A stretch of DNA of 64,000 nt from the NCBI RefSeq assembly GCF_000429325.1, contig NZ_AUBQ01000003.1:310001-374000 (forward strand). The letters run 5' to 3'. Both the position numbers and the translations under genes were made by a program. Under the pieces are notes generated by a model that was not told the origin of the DNA, did not search any database, and saw only the letters and a list, made by a program, of their open reading frames with translations. Of the stretch, positions 12,134 to 20,065 are shown in pieces. The stretch is from Fundidesulfovibrio putealis DSM 16056. Its GTDB lineage: Bacteria; Desulfobacterota; Desulfovibrionia; Desulfovibrionales; Desulfovibrionaceae. The first letter of the stretch is position 1; each line of letters starts with the position of its first letter.

Positions 12134-12957
12134 GCCACACCCAGCGGACCCTCCCGGTGTTCGGTGTGGTCGCCGAGGCGCTGACCCTGGCGGCGCGCCA
12201 CACCGGAAAACTCCTGCTGTGGGTGTCGCCCCTGGCCCTGACCGGGCTCGCGGCGGTGGGGCTTCTGGCCATTGGGCCTGAGTCCGCTGCGCTGTCCCTG
12301 GCCGTCCAGGCCGGATTCGCCCTGGTGCTGGTGGTGTACTGGTCAGCGTTCTCGGTGCGGGTGCACCGCCTGATCCTGCTGCCAACCTCCGGCCCGAACT
12401 CTGCCCCAGGCTCCAGGCCGGACGATGGCCCGAATTCAGGTCCGGGCGACGGCCTGGGTGATGAACGCTCGCGGGACCTGCCGGGCAGCGTCCGCCGGAG
12501 CGTCGGGGGCCTTCTGCTGCTGGGCCTGCTGGCCGTGCTGCCCACGGTCTGCGGCCTGTACCTGGGCGGGCTCATCATGGACGCCGGGTTGCCGGGTCTT
12601 CTGGGACCCATCGCGGCCTTCACCGTGCCGTATTTCGGGCTTCTGGCCTTGCTTGGCAAGCGCCAGCTTCTTTACCTCACGGACATCTCGCTCAACGGGC
12701 ACGCCTCCTGGAAGGACGCCACGGCCATGGGCCGGGGGTTCGGCTTGCGTCTGGCCGGGGTGAACATGGTCTCCGGCCTGTTCATCCTGGGAGTGAGCGT
12801 GTTCTCCGGGTGGATGATCGGCAACTCCTTCGTCAACGCCCCGCAGGGGCTGCTGGAATTTCTGACCATCGTGGTGGGCCTTCCCGCCCAGCTCGGCTTC
12901 TTCGCCTGCCTTCAGGCCGCCTGTTATGGGCGGCTTCGTCTTCCTTCCGCTTCCTGA
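12130..12957 (+). CDS. Polytopic membrane protein, paralogue 3 of 3
   Basis: Begins with GTG overlapping the preceding TGA and encodes 275 residues. Two hydrophobic segments are followed by the loop SVRVHRLILLPTSG, then a hydrophilic Gly/Pro/Asp/Ser linker (about 85-118) built of imperfect repeats of a GPNSGPGD-like unit, then four more hydrophobic segments. The linker is absent from the two upstream paralogues. No known family or motif was recognised. It is the last gene of the operon; the next gene begins beyond a palindrome and is of a different kind. Confidence 0.65.
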   Translation: MSHTQRTLPVFGVVAEALTLAARHTGKLLLWVSPLALTGLAAVGLLAIGPESAALSLAVQAGFALVLVVYWSAFSVRVHRLILLPTSGPNSAPGSRPDDGPNSGPGDGLGDERSRDLPGSVRRSVGGLLLLGLLAVLPTVCGLYLGGLIMDAGLPGLLGPIAAFTVPYFGLLALLGKRQLLYLTDISLNGHASWKDATAMGRGFGLRLAGVNMVSGLFILGVSVFSGWMIGNSFVNAPQGLLEFLTIVVGLPAQLGFFACLQAACYGRLRLPSAS

Positions 12958-13025
12958 TCCACTCCGTCTGCGCCTCTCCCCGACCACCCTTGGCCTGATT
13001 ATTTTCGATTTTTTTCATCTATTTT

Positions 13026-13045
13026 CCCACATAGCGCTATGTGGG
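13026..13045. promoter_or_regulatory. Perfect 20-bp palindrome before the tail-fibre operon
   Basis: CCCACATAGCGCTATGTGGG reads identically on both strands with no spacer. No T-run follows on the plus strand, so it does not look like an intrinsic terminator. It sits about 55 bases before the collar-protein start, where a dimeric repressor of the operon would bind. The short sequence TTGTTACGCG lies between it and the start. Confidence 0.55.
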
Positions 13046-13098
13046 GTGAAATCAATCGGTCTCTGCGTATTGTTACGCGCACCTGGCAAGGAGAGACC

Positions 13099-13842
13099 AT
13101 GGCCTATACACGTTCGACAGTCATCGATGCAACGCCCTCGGGGGATTCGGTCAAGCAGGCGGTCCTGGACCTGGACGCCGACCTGACCGGAGCCTTCAAC
13201 GGGCTCAACCAGCTTCAGGCCGCCCTGGCCCTGAAGATCAACCAGTCCGAGTTCGACCAGCCCGGGGGCGTTCCCCGCCTGGACAGCTCGGGCAAAATCC
13301 TCACGACCCAGCTGCCCGGCACCGGAGCCGACATGCCTCTGGGCATGATCGCCGCTTTCGGCCTGGAGACGCTGCCCGCCGACGCCAACTGGCTGGAGTG
13401 CAACGGCGCGGAGCTGCTGATTGCCGATTACCAGGCCCTCTACGGGGTCATCGGCAACGCCTTTGGTCTGGGAAACGCGGGTTACTTCAAGCTGCCGGAT
13501 CTTCGCGGCGAGTTCCTTCGCGGCTGGGACCACGGACGCGGCAGGGACCCCGACGCCGCCGCGCGCACGCGTGGCGACCACGTGGGCTCCACACAGAACG
13601 ACATCATCGAGAAGCACATGCACCCCATCGGCGGGGCCGTGGGCACCGGGGGCGGAGGGACCGGCGTGGTGGACTGCCAAGCCTGGGATAACAGCTTCTA
13701 CAATTACTACACGGCCGACTTCAACCACGCCACGGACAAGAACCTCGGCTCCCTGGACGACTACTCCCAGACCGCGCCCGCGCGCGGCTCCGAGACTCGT
13801 CCGGTGAACACCGCAGTCATGTACTGCATCAAATGGAGATAA
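13099..13842 (+). CDS. Phage tail collar-domain protein
   Basis: A 247-residue tail-fibre-type protein. The N-terminal part (about 1-75) includes a coiled stretch with FNGLNQLQAALALKINQ. The collar domain (about 80-170) has PLGMIAAFG, WLECNGAELLIADYQALYGVIG and LPDLRGEFLRGWDHG, typical of the Tail Collar family. The ending ETRPVNTAVMYCIKWR is also typical of fibre proteins. The ATG at 13099 follows AAGGAG; an in-frame ATG at 13039 overlaps the palindrome and has no ribosome-binding site. It is the first gene of a nine-gene tail-fibre-like operon that has no capsid, sheath, tube or lysis genes around it. Confidence 0.88.
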   Translation: MAYTRSTVIDATPSGDSVKQAVLDLDADLTGAFNGLNQLQAALALKINQSEFDQPGGVPRLDSSGKILTTQLPGTGADMPLGMIAAFGLETLPADANWLECNGAELLIADYQALYGVIGNAFGLGNAGYFKLPDLRGEFLRGWDHGRGRDPDAAARTRGDHVGSTQNDIIEKHMHPIGGAVGTGGGGTGVVDCQAWDNSFYNYYTADFNHATDKNLGSLDDYSQTAPARGSETRPVNTAVMYCIKWR

Positions 13843-13846
13843 TGTT

Positions 13847-14374
13847 GTGATCTTATATTGTTTCGACGAATCAGGGGGCTACACCGGCCCCGTTTCCCCG
13901 GCCCTGTCCCCGGCCCGGCCTTTCGTGAACGGCCAGCCCAACTACCTGCGCCCGGCCCGCACCACGGATCAGGCTCCTCCCCAGGCCGACTCCCACCAGG
14001 TTCCCGTGTTCGACGGCGCGTCCTGGAGCCTGGTCGAAGACCATCGGGGCACGGTGGTCTTCGACACGTCCACCCGCGAACCCCGAACCGTGAAGAGCCT
14101 TGGGCCGCTGCCCGAAGGCTGCGTGCCGGACGCGCCCCCCTCGGCGCTGCACGTCTGGTCCGGCGGGCAGTGGCGCGAGGACGAAGCCCTGCTCCTGGCG
14201 GCCGCCCGCCGCGAGCGCAACGCCCGCATCGCCGCCTGCGACTGGACCCAGCTGCCCGACGCACCCTTCAGCGCCACCCGCAAGCTGGCCTGGGCCGAGT
14301 ACCGCCAGGCCCTGCGCGATTATCCTTCCGGCTGGACCAAGGCCAAACCCTGGCCCCAGCCCCCGCAGGAGTAA
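13847..14374 (+). CDS. Tail fibre assembly/chaperone-like protein
   Basis: A 175-residue protein with a GTG start five bases after the collar gene and a GGAG upstream. The C-terminal third (RRERNARIAACDWTQLPDA, then RKLAWAEYRQALRDYP) matches the short motif found at the end of phage tail assembly chaperones and fibre-assembly proteins. The N-terminal half is Pro-rich and variable. The likely role is folding or attachment of the fibre proteins encoded beside it. Confidence 0.7.
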   Translation: MILYCFDESGGYTGPVSPALSPARPFVNGQPNYLRPARTTDQAPPQADSHQVPVFDGASWSLVEDHRGTVVFDTSTREPRTVKSLGPLPEGCVPDAPPSALHVWSGGQWREDEALLLAAARRERNARIAACDWTQLPDAPFSATRKLAWAEYRQALRDYPSGWTKAKPWPQPPQE

Positions 14375-14378
14375 GCCC

Positions 14379-14711
14379 ATGGCCTACAGATACGACCTCA
14401 AGATCGACCAGGGCGCGACCCTGGTCCTGGAAATCGAGTGCCACAACGACCTGGGCCAGCCCATGGACCTGACCGGATACACGGCCCAGGCCCAGGTGCG
14501 CTACCGCCACTCGGACGCGGGTCCGGCGGCTGTGTTCAGCGCCACGCTGAACGAAACGCCGGGGCTGGTGTCCCTGAGCCTGGGCGCGGCCCAGACAGCC
14601 GCCCTGGCCAAGCCTTTCGGCGTCTGGGACTGCGAACTGACCGGCCCCGGCGGCGTGGTGCAGCGACTGGCCGAGGGCAAGGTCTCCATCTCCCCGGAGG
14701 TGACCAGATGA
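14379..14711 (+). CDS. Small beta-rich tail-associated protein
   Basis: A 110-residue protein that starts MAYRYDLKIDQGATL and includes the segment MDLTGYTAQAQVRY. The pattern of a short polar lead, a hydrophobic beta strand and a DLTGYTA-type motif is seen in small proteins found beside phage fibre genes. A specific family is not claimed. Four bases separate it from the preceding gene, and its stop overlaps the next start (ATGA), so it belongs to the fibre operon. Confidence 0.6.
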   Translation: MAYRYDLKIDQGATLVLEIECHNDLGQPMDLTGYTAQAQVRYRHSDAGPAAVFSATLNETPGLVSLSLGAAQTAALAKPFGVWDCELTGPGGVVQRLAEGKVSISPEVTR

Positions 14712-15508
14712 GCGTCTCCGTGAAGAGGATCGTGCTCAGGACCCCTGCGGCAGTGGGCAGCCTGGGGCAGTTCAGCGCCCTGGACCGCTGCCGCGACTAC
14801 GCAGCAGACACCGCCGACGCCCTGCTGGCCGCCCAGGCCTCCCAGACCCTGGCCCAGGGGGCGGCCAACGTGGCCGTGGCCGCCAGGGACGTGGCTCTGG
14901 CCGCAGCCGGGGGCGTGAAGGTTACGGCTGCCGATGCGGTCATCTCCGATCTGGACACCAGTCTCAGCGTGGCCGCCCCCCTGGAGAAGAGCGTGCTCTC
15001 GCCGGGCGGCGACGAACGGCTGCGCCTGAGTGTCTCCGAGATGGCCCCCGCCGGGCCGGAGCAGAGCGGCGCGCCGGGCGTGGTCCCGGCTCCCCAGGCC
15101 GGGGACGACCGCAAGTACCTGCGCGGCGACGCCACCTGGCAGACCCTGGACCGGAACACCGTGGGCATGGCCAACGTGGAGGACACCTGGACCCTGCTTC
15201 CGGGCGAGGTCTCCATGGTTTCGGCAACCCAGGCCGCTCTGCCTGGAGACTGTCTGGCCCTGGCGTTGCCGGGCGGCTCACCCGGACGGGCCGTCAGGCC
15301 GGATGAGCCGCAGGGCGCGACCGGGTTCGTGGCAGCCGCCGTGTACGACGCGGCCAACACCCGCACCCTGATCACCGTGGAAGGCTTCGCCTTCACGCCC
15401 CAGTGCACCCGGCTCCAGCTCGGGCAGGACCCCAGGAACGCGCCCTCGGCCTCGTCGGCCGGGTCCGACCTGTACCTGGCAAATATCTTTAACTATCTTA
15501 GCTACTAG
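14708..15508 (+). CDS. Tail-fibre-like structural protein, unknown family
   Basis: A 266-residue protein starting in an ATGA overlap. Residues about 20-75 are Ala-rich and helical (AADTADALLAAQASQTLAQG), a trimeric coiled-coil-like shaft. About 110-150 has the fibre-linker style KYLRGDATWQTLD. The C-terminal half is beta-rich (VYDAANTRTLITVEGFAF). Alternating coiled-coil, linker and beta head suggest a fibre or head-binding subunit. No specific family was recognised. Confidence 0.55.
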   Translation: MSVSVKRIVLRTPAAVGSLGQFSALDRCRDYAADTADALLAAQASQTLAQGAANVAVAARDVALAAAGGVKVTAADAVISDLDTSLSVAAPLEKSVLSPGGDERLRLSVSEMAPAGPEQSGAPGVVPAPQAGDDRKYLRGDATWQTLDRNTVGMANVEDTWTLLPGEVSMVSATQAALPGDCLALALPGGSPGRAVRPDEPQGATGFVAAAVYDAANTRTLITVEGFAFTPQCTRLQLGQDPRNAPSASSAGSDLYLANIFNYLSY

Positions 15509-15517
15509 GAGAATATC

Positions 15518-15913
15518 ATGGCTTCTCATCCCGCATTTCCTTCCACGCCTCCGATTTCGGCTGGCGTCACGATCACCAGCGCCGACAACGGTGCCTGGAA
15601 ACAGATTGTCGGCTCTCCCGCTGACGGCTCCGGCGTGCTGGTCGGGCGGCTGCGCGCCGTCAGCGACGACACGGCGGGCGTAAGCCTCGTCGCCGCCCGC
15701 AACATCGGCGGAACCTACTACCGCATCGGCTGCGTCACCGTGCCTGCAGGCGCGGGCAACAGCGCGGGCGTGGCCTGGAAGGACCTCCTGGCAGACCTGA
15801 ACCTGGGCGAATCCCTGGCCCTGGCTCCGTCCGAGGGACTGTACGTCATGCCCGTGACCAACGTCACCGCAGCCAAAACCCTCTGGCTGCACCTTGAAGG
15901 TGCGCCTCTCTAG
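15518..15913 (+). CDS. Hypothetical protein in tail-fibre operon
   Basis: A 131-residue beta-strand-rich protein with Thr, Val and Gly content typical of small virion decoration or fibre proteins. The ATG follows AGGAG. It has no signal peptide, cysteine pair or known motif. Nine bases separate it from both neighbours' coding ends, consistent with one transcript. Function is unassigned; a capping or connector role next to the adhesins is inference. Confidence 0.55.
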   Translation: MASHPAFPSTPPISAGVTITSADNGAWKQIVGSPADGSGVLVGRLRAVSDDTAGVSLVAARNIGGTYYRIGCVTVPAGAGNSAGVAWKDLLADLNLGESLALAPSEGLYVMPVTNVTAAKTLWLHLEGAPL

Positions 15914-15922
15914 GAGGACGGC

Positions 15923-17128
15923 ATGAGTCTGTATTCATACAAACAAAACGGGACCGGGGCCGTGCAGCCCTGGTCCCAGGCCGTCACCCTGGCCGAGGCA
16001 GGCAAAGGCTGCGACGGATTGTTCGGCCTCTACGACTCGCTGGGCGACAAAACCCTGGTGGGGGCGAACACCATCTCGACGCTGCTCGACGGCCCGGAGA
16101 AGGTCGTGCGCTACGGGGCGCTGACGCTGGGCGACGGGACGACCCCGACCAGCCTCACGGCGGCGAACCGTTGCAAGGGGCTTGTCATTCTGTGCGACTC
16201 GCTGACGGTGAAGGCCAACGCCACGCTGCACATGACCGGAAAGGGACCGAAACTCTGGGTCAGTGACGATCCGTTATTTCCGCTGGCCGACTTCAGGATC
16301 CCAAACCAAGTTGTCTTGCTCTCGGATAAGATGTCCTTGGGCCAGGCGTTCTCTGTCATCAAAGGCGAGGGGCTTGCCCTTTGGGATCAGGGGGTGTGGA
16401 GCCCTGTGTATCCTGGCCTTCTGGGCTTCACCCTGGCCATCGCCCAGGCAGGGGTTCTCGCCCTTGCCATGGCCGGGAATGGTGGGGCTGGAGCAATATA
16501 CTCTCAATCCATCTACAACGTGAACAACACAGCCGTTGGCGTGGTGGGGGGGGCCGGCACTCAGGGGTGTTGTGGTGGCGGTGGCAGTGGCGGATCATAT
16601 GCTGTAAACCCCGACGCCCGCAGCGCATGTGGACGTCCAGGTTCCATCTATACCGGCGGAGGTGGCGGCGGTGGCGGCATGGGCAACAATCACCCTTACC
16701 TCGCCACGCCCAATAACTTCGTGCCTAACTTCCCTTGCTACTCCTATGGTCTTGGCGCGTACTCAACGAACCCGTCCTGGCCCGTAGGTGGTGGTGCTGG
16801 CACTCCCTTCGGGGCCGGGGTTTATGGGGGTGGCGATGGAGGCAATGGCGTAGGCGGTCGGCTGATTGTCATCTGCCGCAGCGCTGTCACCGTCCAGTCA
16901 GGCGGAAAGATCGAGGCTAATGGAATGCCGGGCGGTTCTTCGACGTATTGTGGCGGTGGCGGGTCTGGCGGCGGCGCTGTCTTCCTCATTGCTCCCACGG
17001 CCGGAAGTCTTGCCAATGCAGGAACAATCCAGGCTGCCGGTGGCGCTGGTGGGGTTGCGAACCCAGTTGGCGGCGCAGGCGGGGCAGGCTCCGTGGTCAC
17101 GAAAACCTTCAGCGACATGGGGTGGTAG
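15923..17128 (+). CDS. Glycine-rich tail-tip adhesin-like protein, copy 1
   Basis: A 401-residue protein, first of three tandem paralogues. The N-terminal domain (about 1-190) begins MSLYSYK and contains STLLDGPEKVVRYGALTL and RCKGLVILCDSLTV, shared with the next two genes. The C-terminal half holds long Gly-rich runs (GGGGSGG, GGGGGGGGMG, GGAGGAG) and ends SVVTKTFSDMGW. Such runs are known to form polyglycine-II helix bundles in receptor-binding adhesins of T-even phages. Receptor binding is inferred. The start has GGAGG upstream. Confidence 0.6.
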   Translation: MSLYSYKQNGTGAVQPWSQAVTLAEAGKGCDGLFGLYDSLGDKTLVGANTISTLLDGPEKVVRYGALTLGDGTTPTSLTAANRCKGLVILCDSLTVKANATLHMTGKGPKLWVSDDPLFPLADFRIPNQVVLLSDKMSLGQAFSVIKGEGLALWDQGVWSPVYPGLLGFTLAIAQAGVLALAMAGNGGAGAIYSQSIYNVNNTAVGVVGGAGTQGCCGGGGSGGSYAVNPDARSACGRPGSIYTGGGGGGGGMGNNHPYLATPNNFVPNFPCYSYGLGAYSTNPSWPVGGGAGTPFGAGVYGGGDGGNGVGGRLIVICRSAVTVQSGGKIEANGMPGGSSTYCGGGGSGGGAVFLIAPTAGSLANAGTIQAAGGAGGVANPVGGAGGAGSVVTKTFSDMGW

Positions 17129-17177
17129 CATGAGCCTGTACTCATTGAAGGCATCGCAAGGCGGCATGCAGCCCTGG
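17117..17177 (+). repeat. 61-bp direct repeat, first copy
   Basis: Spans the stop of copy 1 and the start of copy 2. It differs from 18312-18372 at only two positions that I can see. The two copies are 1195 bases apart, exactly one gene plus spacer, so recombination between them would remove or duplicate one adhesin gene in register. Confidence 0.8.
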
Positions 17178-18323
17178 TCGGAGATGTTGTCTTTTGGCGG
17201 GAACATTCGCGACTTTTATGAGTCCCATGGCGACGTGGTGATATCAACACCCACGCAGATTTTTACGTTGCTGGACGGCCCAGAGCGGGTGGTGCGCTAC
17301 GGAGCACTCACGGTGTCCTCTACGCTTACCGCCTCGCAGCGCTGCAAGGGCCTGACCATCATCTGCGACTCGCTCACGGTACAAAACGGCGGAAACATCC
17401 ATATGACCGCGAAGGGGCCGAAGGTCGTAAGCAATGACGATCTGTTTTTTCCTTTCAGCGATTACAGGATTCCCGACCAGATAATCCTCTCCTCCGGCCT
17501 CGTTTCCAAGAAACAGGCGCTGGAGGTCATCAAGGCCAAGGGACTTGTTCCTTGGGATCAGGGGACTTGGCAGCCGGTTTGTTCCTTGCTGTACGGGTTC
17601 AATCTCTCCATCTCACAACCAGGACAGACTATATTGGCGCAGGCTGCCGGATGCGGAAGCGGTTCGGCTCAGCAGGTGTATAATACGTACGCCAACGGGG
17701 CGACCGGCGTGGCCGGAGTGAACGGAGGGTGCGGCTCCGGGGGACATGGCGGGCTCCAAGCGAGAACCGACGTGTCCGGGTACTACGCATCACACGGAAA
17801 ACCTGGAGCGGGAAACCCCTACGGGGGCGGCAACGGGTCAAGTGGACTGTCGGCCGGGAATGGATACGGAAACGTCAGTGACGACATATCCGTCCCGGCC
17901 TCCTGGCTGTTGTACTCCTGGAAGGTTCCCGCCGCCACGGGGGCAGGCGCAGGTGGTGCCGGGGTGAATCCCGCCACGCAGACCACAGCGCCTTGGGGCG
18001 GTTCGCTGCCCGGAGCAGGAGGCGACGGTGTCGGCGGCAGGCTCACCATCATTTGTTTCGGGTCGGTGAACGTCCATAGCGGTGGGAAGATCGAGTCAAA
18101 CGGGATGCCCGGCGGAGCGGCATCGGGCACAACCTACGGCACCGGCGGTGGTGGATCCGGCGGCGGGTGTGTCGTGGTCATCACCCCGACAGCGGGGCAT
18201 TATGCCAACGCGGGCACTGTTCAGGCCGCGGGGGGTGCAGGCGGCGTTGGGCCATACGGCAGCGGCGGCGCAGGCGGCGCTGGCTCCGTTGTCACGAAAA
18301 CCTTCGCACAGATGGGGTGGTAG
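17130..18323 (+). CDS. Glycine-rich tail-tip adhesin-like protein, copy 2
   Basis: A 397-residue paralogue of its neighbours, starting one base after the previous stop (TAGC then ATG). It shares the head (LLDGPERVVRYGALTV, RCKGLTIICDSLTV), the late strand GVGGRLTIICFGSVNV followed by HSGGKIESNGMPGG, and the ending GAGSVVTKTFAQMGW. The central loops differ from copy 1 in length and sequence, as expected if that part meets a variable receptor. Its first 60 bases are almost identical to those of copy 3, so the gene is bounded by direct repeats. Confidence 0.6.
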   Translation: MSLYSLKASQGGMQPWSEMLSFGGNIRDFYESHGDVVISTPTQIFTLLDGPERVVRYGALTVSSTLTASQRCKGLTIICDSLTVQNGGNIHMTAKGPKVVSNDDLFFPFSDYRIPDQIILSSGLVSKKQALEVIKAKGLVPWDQGTWQPVCSLLYGFNLSISQPGQTILAQAAGCGSGSAQQVYNTYANGATGVAGVNGGCGSGGHGGLQARTDVSGYYASHGKPGAGNPYGGGNGSSGLSAGNGYGNVSDDISVPASWLLYSWKVPAATGAGAGGAGVNPATQTTAPWGGSLPGAGGDGVGGRLTIICFGSVNVHSGGKIESNGMPGGAASGTTYGTGGGGSGGGCVVVITPTAGHYANAGTVQAAGGAGGVGPYGSGGAGGAGSVVTKTFAQMGW

Positions 18324-18372
18324 CATGAGCCTGTACTCTTTGAAGGCATCGCAAGGCAGCATGCAGCCCTGG
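18312..18372 (+). repeat. 61-bp direct repeat, second copy
   Basis: Spans the stop of copy 2 and the start of copy 3 and partners the repeat at 17117-17177. It contains the ribosome-binding context, the TAGC spacer and the first codons MSLYSLKASQG. Confidence 0.8.
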
Positions 18373-19452
18373 ATCAACACCCTCGCCGTGGGCAAGGGCA
18401 TCTTCGATTATTACGACACGCTTGGAGACGTGACATCCATGTCTGCGATGAGTGTCCCCTCCTTCCTCGACGGACCTGGGACCGTTGTCCGGTACAACAA
18501 CCTCACCCTGTCCCACCTTCTCACGACAACGAATCGTTGCCGGTCTTTGACCGTCCTTGTGGACGGCAGCCTGACCATAAATTCCGGGGGAGGGATAAGC
18601 ATGACAGCTCGTGGTGCGCGGGGACATGCAGGCTTTGGACTGTATGATATCTACATCCCGAGTGAAATGACGCTGTCTTCCAAGGTGATTTCCCTGGATG
18701 ATGCGCTGACGTACGTCAGAAATAACGGCATCGATGTCGCTGATCGCTGGTTCTGGGATGAGTGGTCGAAGTACGCTGGCGTATCCGCTGCGTTCAGTCA
18801 GGGCACGGCGCTTGCGCTGATGCACGCTTCCGGCTGCGGCGCATCATTGGGCTTCGCGTCGATCCAGTCGGTCACCTCCGGCTCGACTGGCGTCGCAGGC
18901 GTCAACGGTGGAACCGGGTCAGGGGGCCGGGGCGGGATATACGCGCCTGGGAGCCATCTCCACTACGTTGGCAAAACCGGTGCGGGGTCGCCCTGGGGTG
19001 GCGGCGCAGGCCAGGGTGGGGGGTACTCGATGACCAACGCGGCTCACTTCCCAGACCGCAGCCCCTCTGGAGACGCAGGAGGGGATGGCTCCACGGATAA
19101 CCGGGGGGCGTCTGGCGGCGGCGCCGGGAACCCTGGCGGCGTCGGCCAGTATGGGGGCAGCAATGGCGGCGACGGCTCAGGTGGCGTCCTCAAGGTCATT
19201 GTGAAGGGATCGGTCACGATCAATTCTGGCGGCGTCGTCCAGGCGGACGGCATGCCTGGTGGCAGTGGGGGCTTTGCCGCAGGAGGAAGCTCTGGCGGTG
19301 GGCATGTCTCGCTGATCTACGGCGGAGCACTGGTGAACAACGGAACCATCCGTGCCAGCGGTGGGGCGTCGGCATCCTCTGCTGGCGCTGCAGGCGGCGC
19401 TGGCGGCGCAGGCTCCGTGGTAACGAAAACATTCACACAAATGGGATGGTAG
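18325..19452 (+). CDS. Glycine-rich tail-tip adhesin-like protein, copy 3
   Basis: A 375-residue paralogue that starts MSLYSLKASQGSMQPW, nearly identical to copy 2 for the first dozen residues, then diverges. It keeps FLDGPGTVVRYNNLTL, RCRSLTVLVDGSLTI, a Gly-rich middle (GGGAGQGGG) and the ending SVVTKTFTQMGW. The middle section around 120-260 is the least conserved. The stop is followed after four bases by the next gene. Tandem copies with conserved ends and variable middles suggest alternative or combined receptor specificities. Confidence 0.6.
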   Translation: MSLYSLKASQGSMQPWINTLAVGKGIFDYYDTLGDVTSMSAMSVPSFLDGPGTVVRYNNLTLSHLLTTTNRCRSLTVLVDGSLTINSGGGISMTARGARGHAGFGLYDIYIPSEMTLSSKVISLDDALTYVRNNGIDVADRWFWDEWSKYAGVSAAFSQGTALALMHASGCGASLGFASIQSVTSGSTGVAGVNGGTGSGGRGGIYAPGSHLHYVGKTGAGSPWGGGAGQGGGYSMTNAAHFPDRSPSGDAGGDGSTDNRGASGGGAGNPGGVGQYGGSNGGDGSGGVLKVIVKGSVTINSGGVVQADGMPGGSGGFAAGGSSGGGHVSLIYGGALVNNGTIRASGGASASSAGAAGGAGGAGSVVTKTFTQMGW

Positions 19453-19456
19453 AATA

Positions 19457-19978
19457 ATGAATATCGTTCTTCTTCACAGCGCGCAGGTGGAAGCCTCGCG
19501 CGCCATCGTCTCGGAACTCGGCGGCGAGCCCGCCGGAAACGACGCAACCATAACCCACGAGGGGCGAGAGGTGCGCGTCATCTCCAAGCACGCCCTGGCC
19601 GTGGCCGCGTGTCCGAACTTCAGCGCCTATCCGGCCATCGTGGTCCAGGACGGCGAGACCGTGCGGGTGAAGTCTCCCGTGGAATCCTGGGCCGAGTGCC
19701 TGGACTTCGCGGACAATCCGCCGCAGCCCGAGCCGCCGGTCCCGGCCCGGAAGATCGAGCACACCAAGCTTGAATTCCTGGCCCTGTTCACCGACGAGGA
19801 GAAAATCAGCCTCAAGGCCCTGGAGGGCACAGACCCCACCGTGGCCCTGTTCTGGGAGGAGTATCGCACGGCGGATTCCATCCGCCTGGACGACCCGCGC
19901 ACCATCCGGGCCGTGGAGTACCTGGCCGCCCAGGGCTACATCCCGGCGGAGCGCAAGGCCGCAATCCTGGGGCAGTAA
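19457..19978 (+). CDS. Last gene of tail-fibre operon, unknown
   Basis: A 173-residue protein with an N-terminal alpha/beta domain (1-85, starting MNIVLLHSAQVEASRAIV) and a C-terminal helical segment (about 100-173) with EFLALFTDEEKISLKAL and DPRTIRAVEYLAAQGYI. The helical part resembles phage proteins that accompany fibre genes and handle assembly, but no family is certain. A strong terminator follows, closing the operon. Confidence 0.55.
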   Translation: MNIVLLHSAQVEASRAIVSELGGEPAGNDATITHEGREVRVISKHALAVAACPNFSAYPAIVVQDGETVRVKSPVESWAECLDFADNPPQPEPPVPARKIEHTKLEFLALFTDEEKISLKALEGTDPTVALFWEEYRTADSIRLDDPRTIRAVEYLAAQGYIPAERKAAILGQ

Positions 19979-20009
19979 CGAGGCGAGGGCAAAGCCGCGC
20001 GCCAGAGCG

Positions 20010-20048
20010 AACCGGCCCGGCCCGCACCTGCGGACCGGGCCGGTTTTT
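20010..20048 (+). terminator. Intrinsic terminator of the tail-fibre operon
   Basis: Arms AACCGGCCCGG (20010-20020) and CCGGGCCGGTT (20035-20045) form a perfect 11-bp stem, followed by a T-run. On the minus strand no T-run follows, so it serves the rightward operon only. Confidence 0.88.
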
Positions 20049-20065
20049 GCGTCTCAGGGCTCGCG

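Noticed and set aside
13026-13045. Palindrome as an intrinsic terminator for the membrane-protein operon
   Set aside because: No T-run follows on the plus strand; the T-rich stretch lies before it, so an operator is the better reading.
15923-19452. Diversity-generating retroelement acting on the adhesin genes
   Set aside because: No reverse transcriptase gene, template repeat or adenine-specific variation was visible near the tail-fibre genes.
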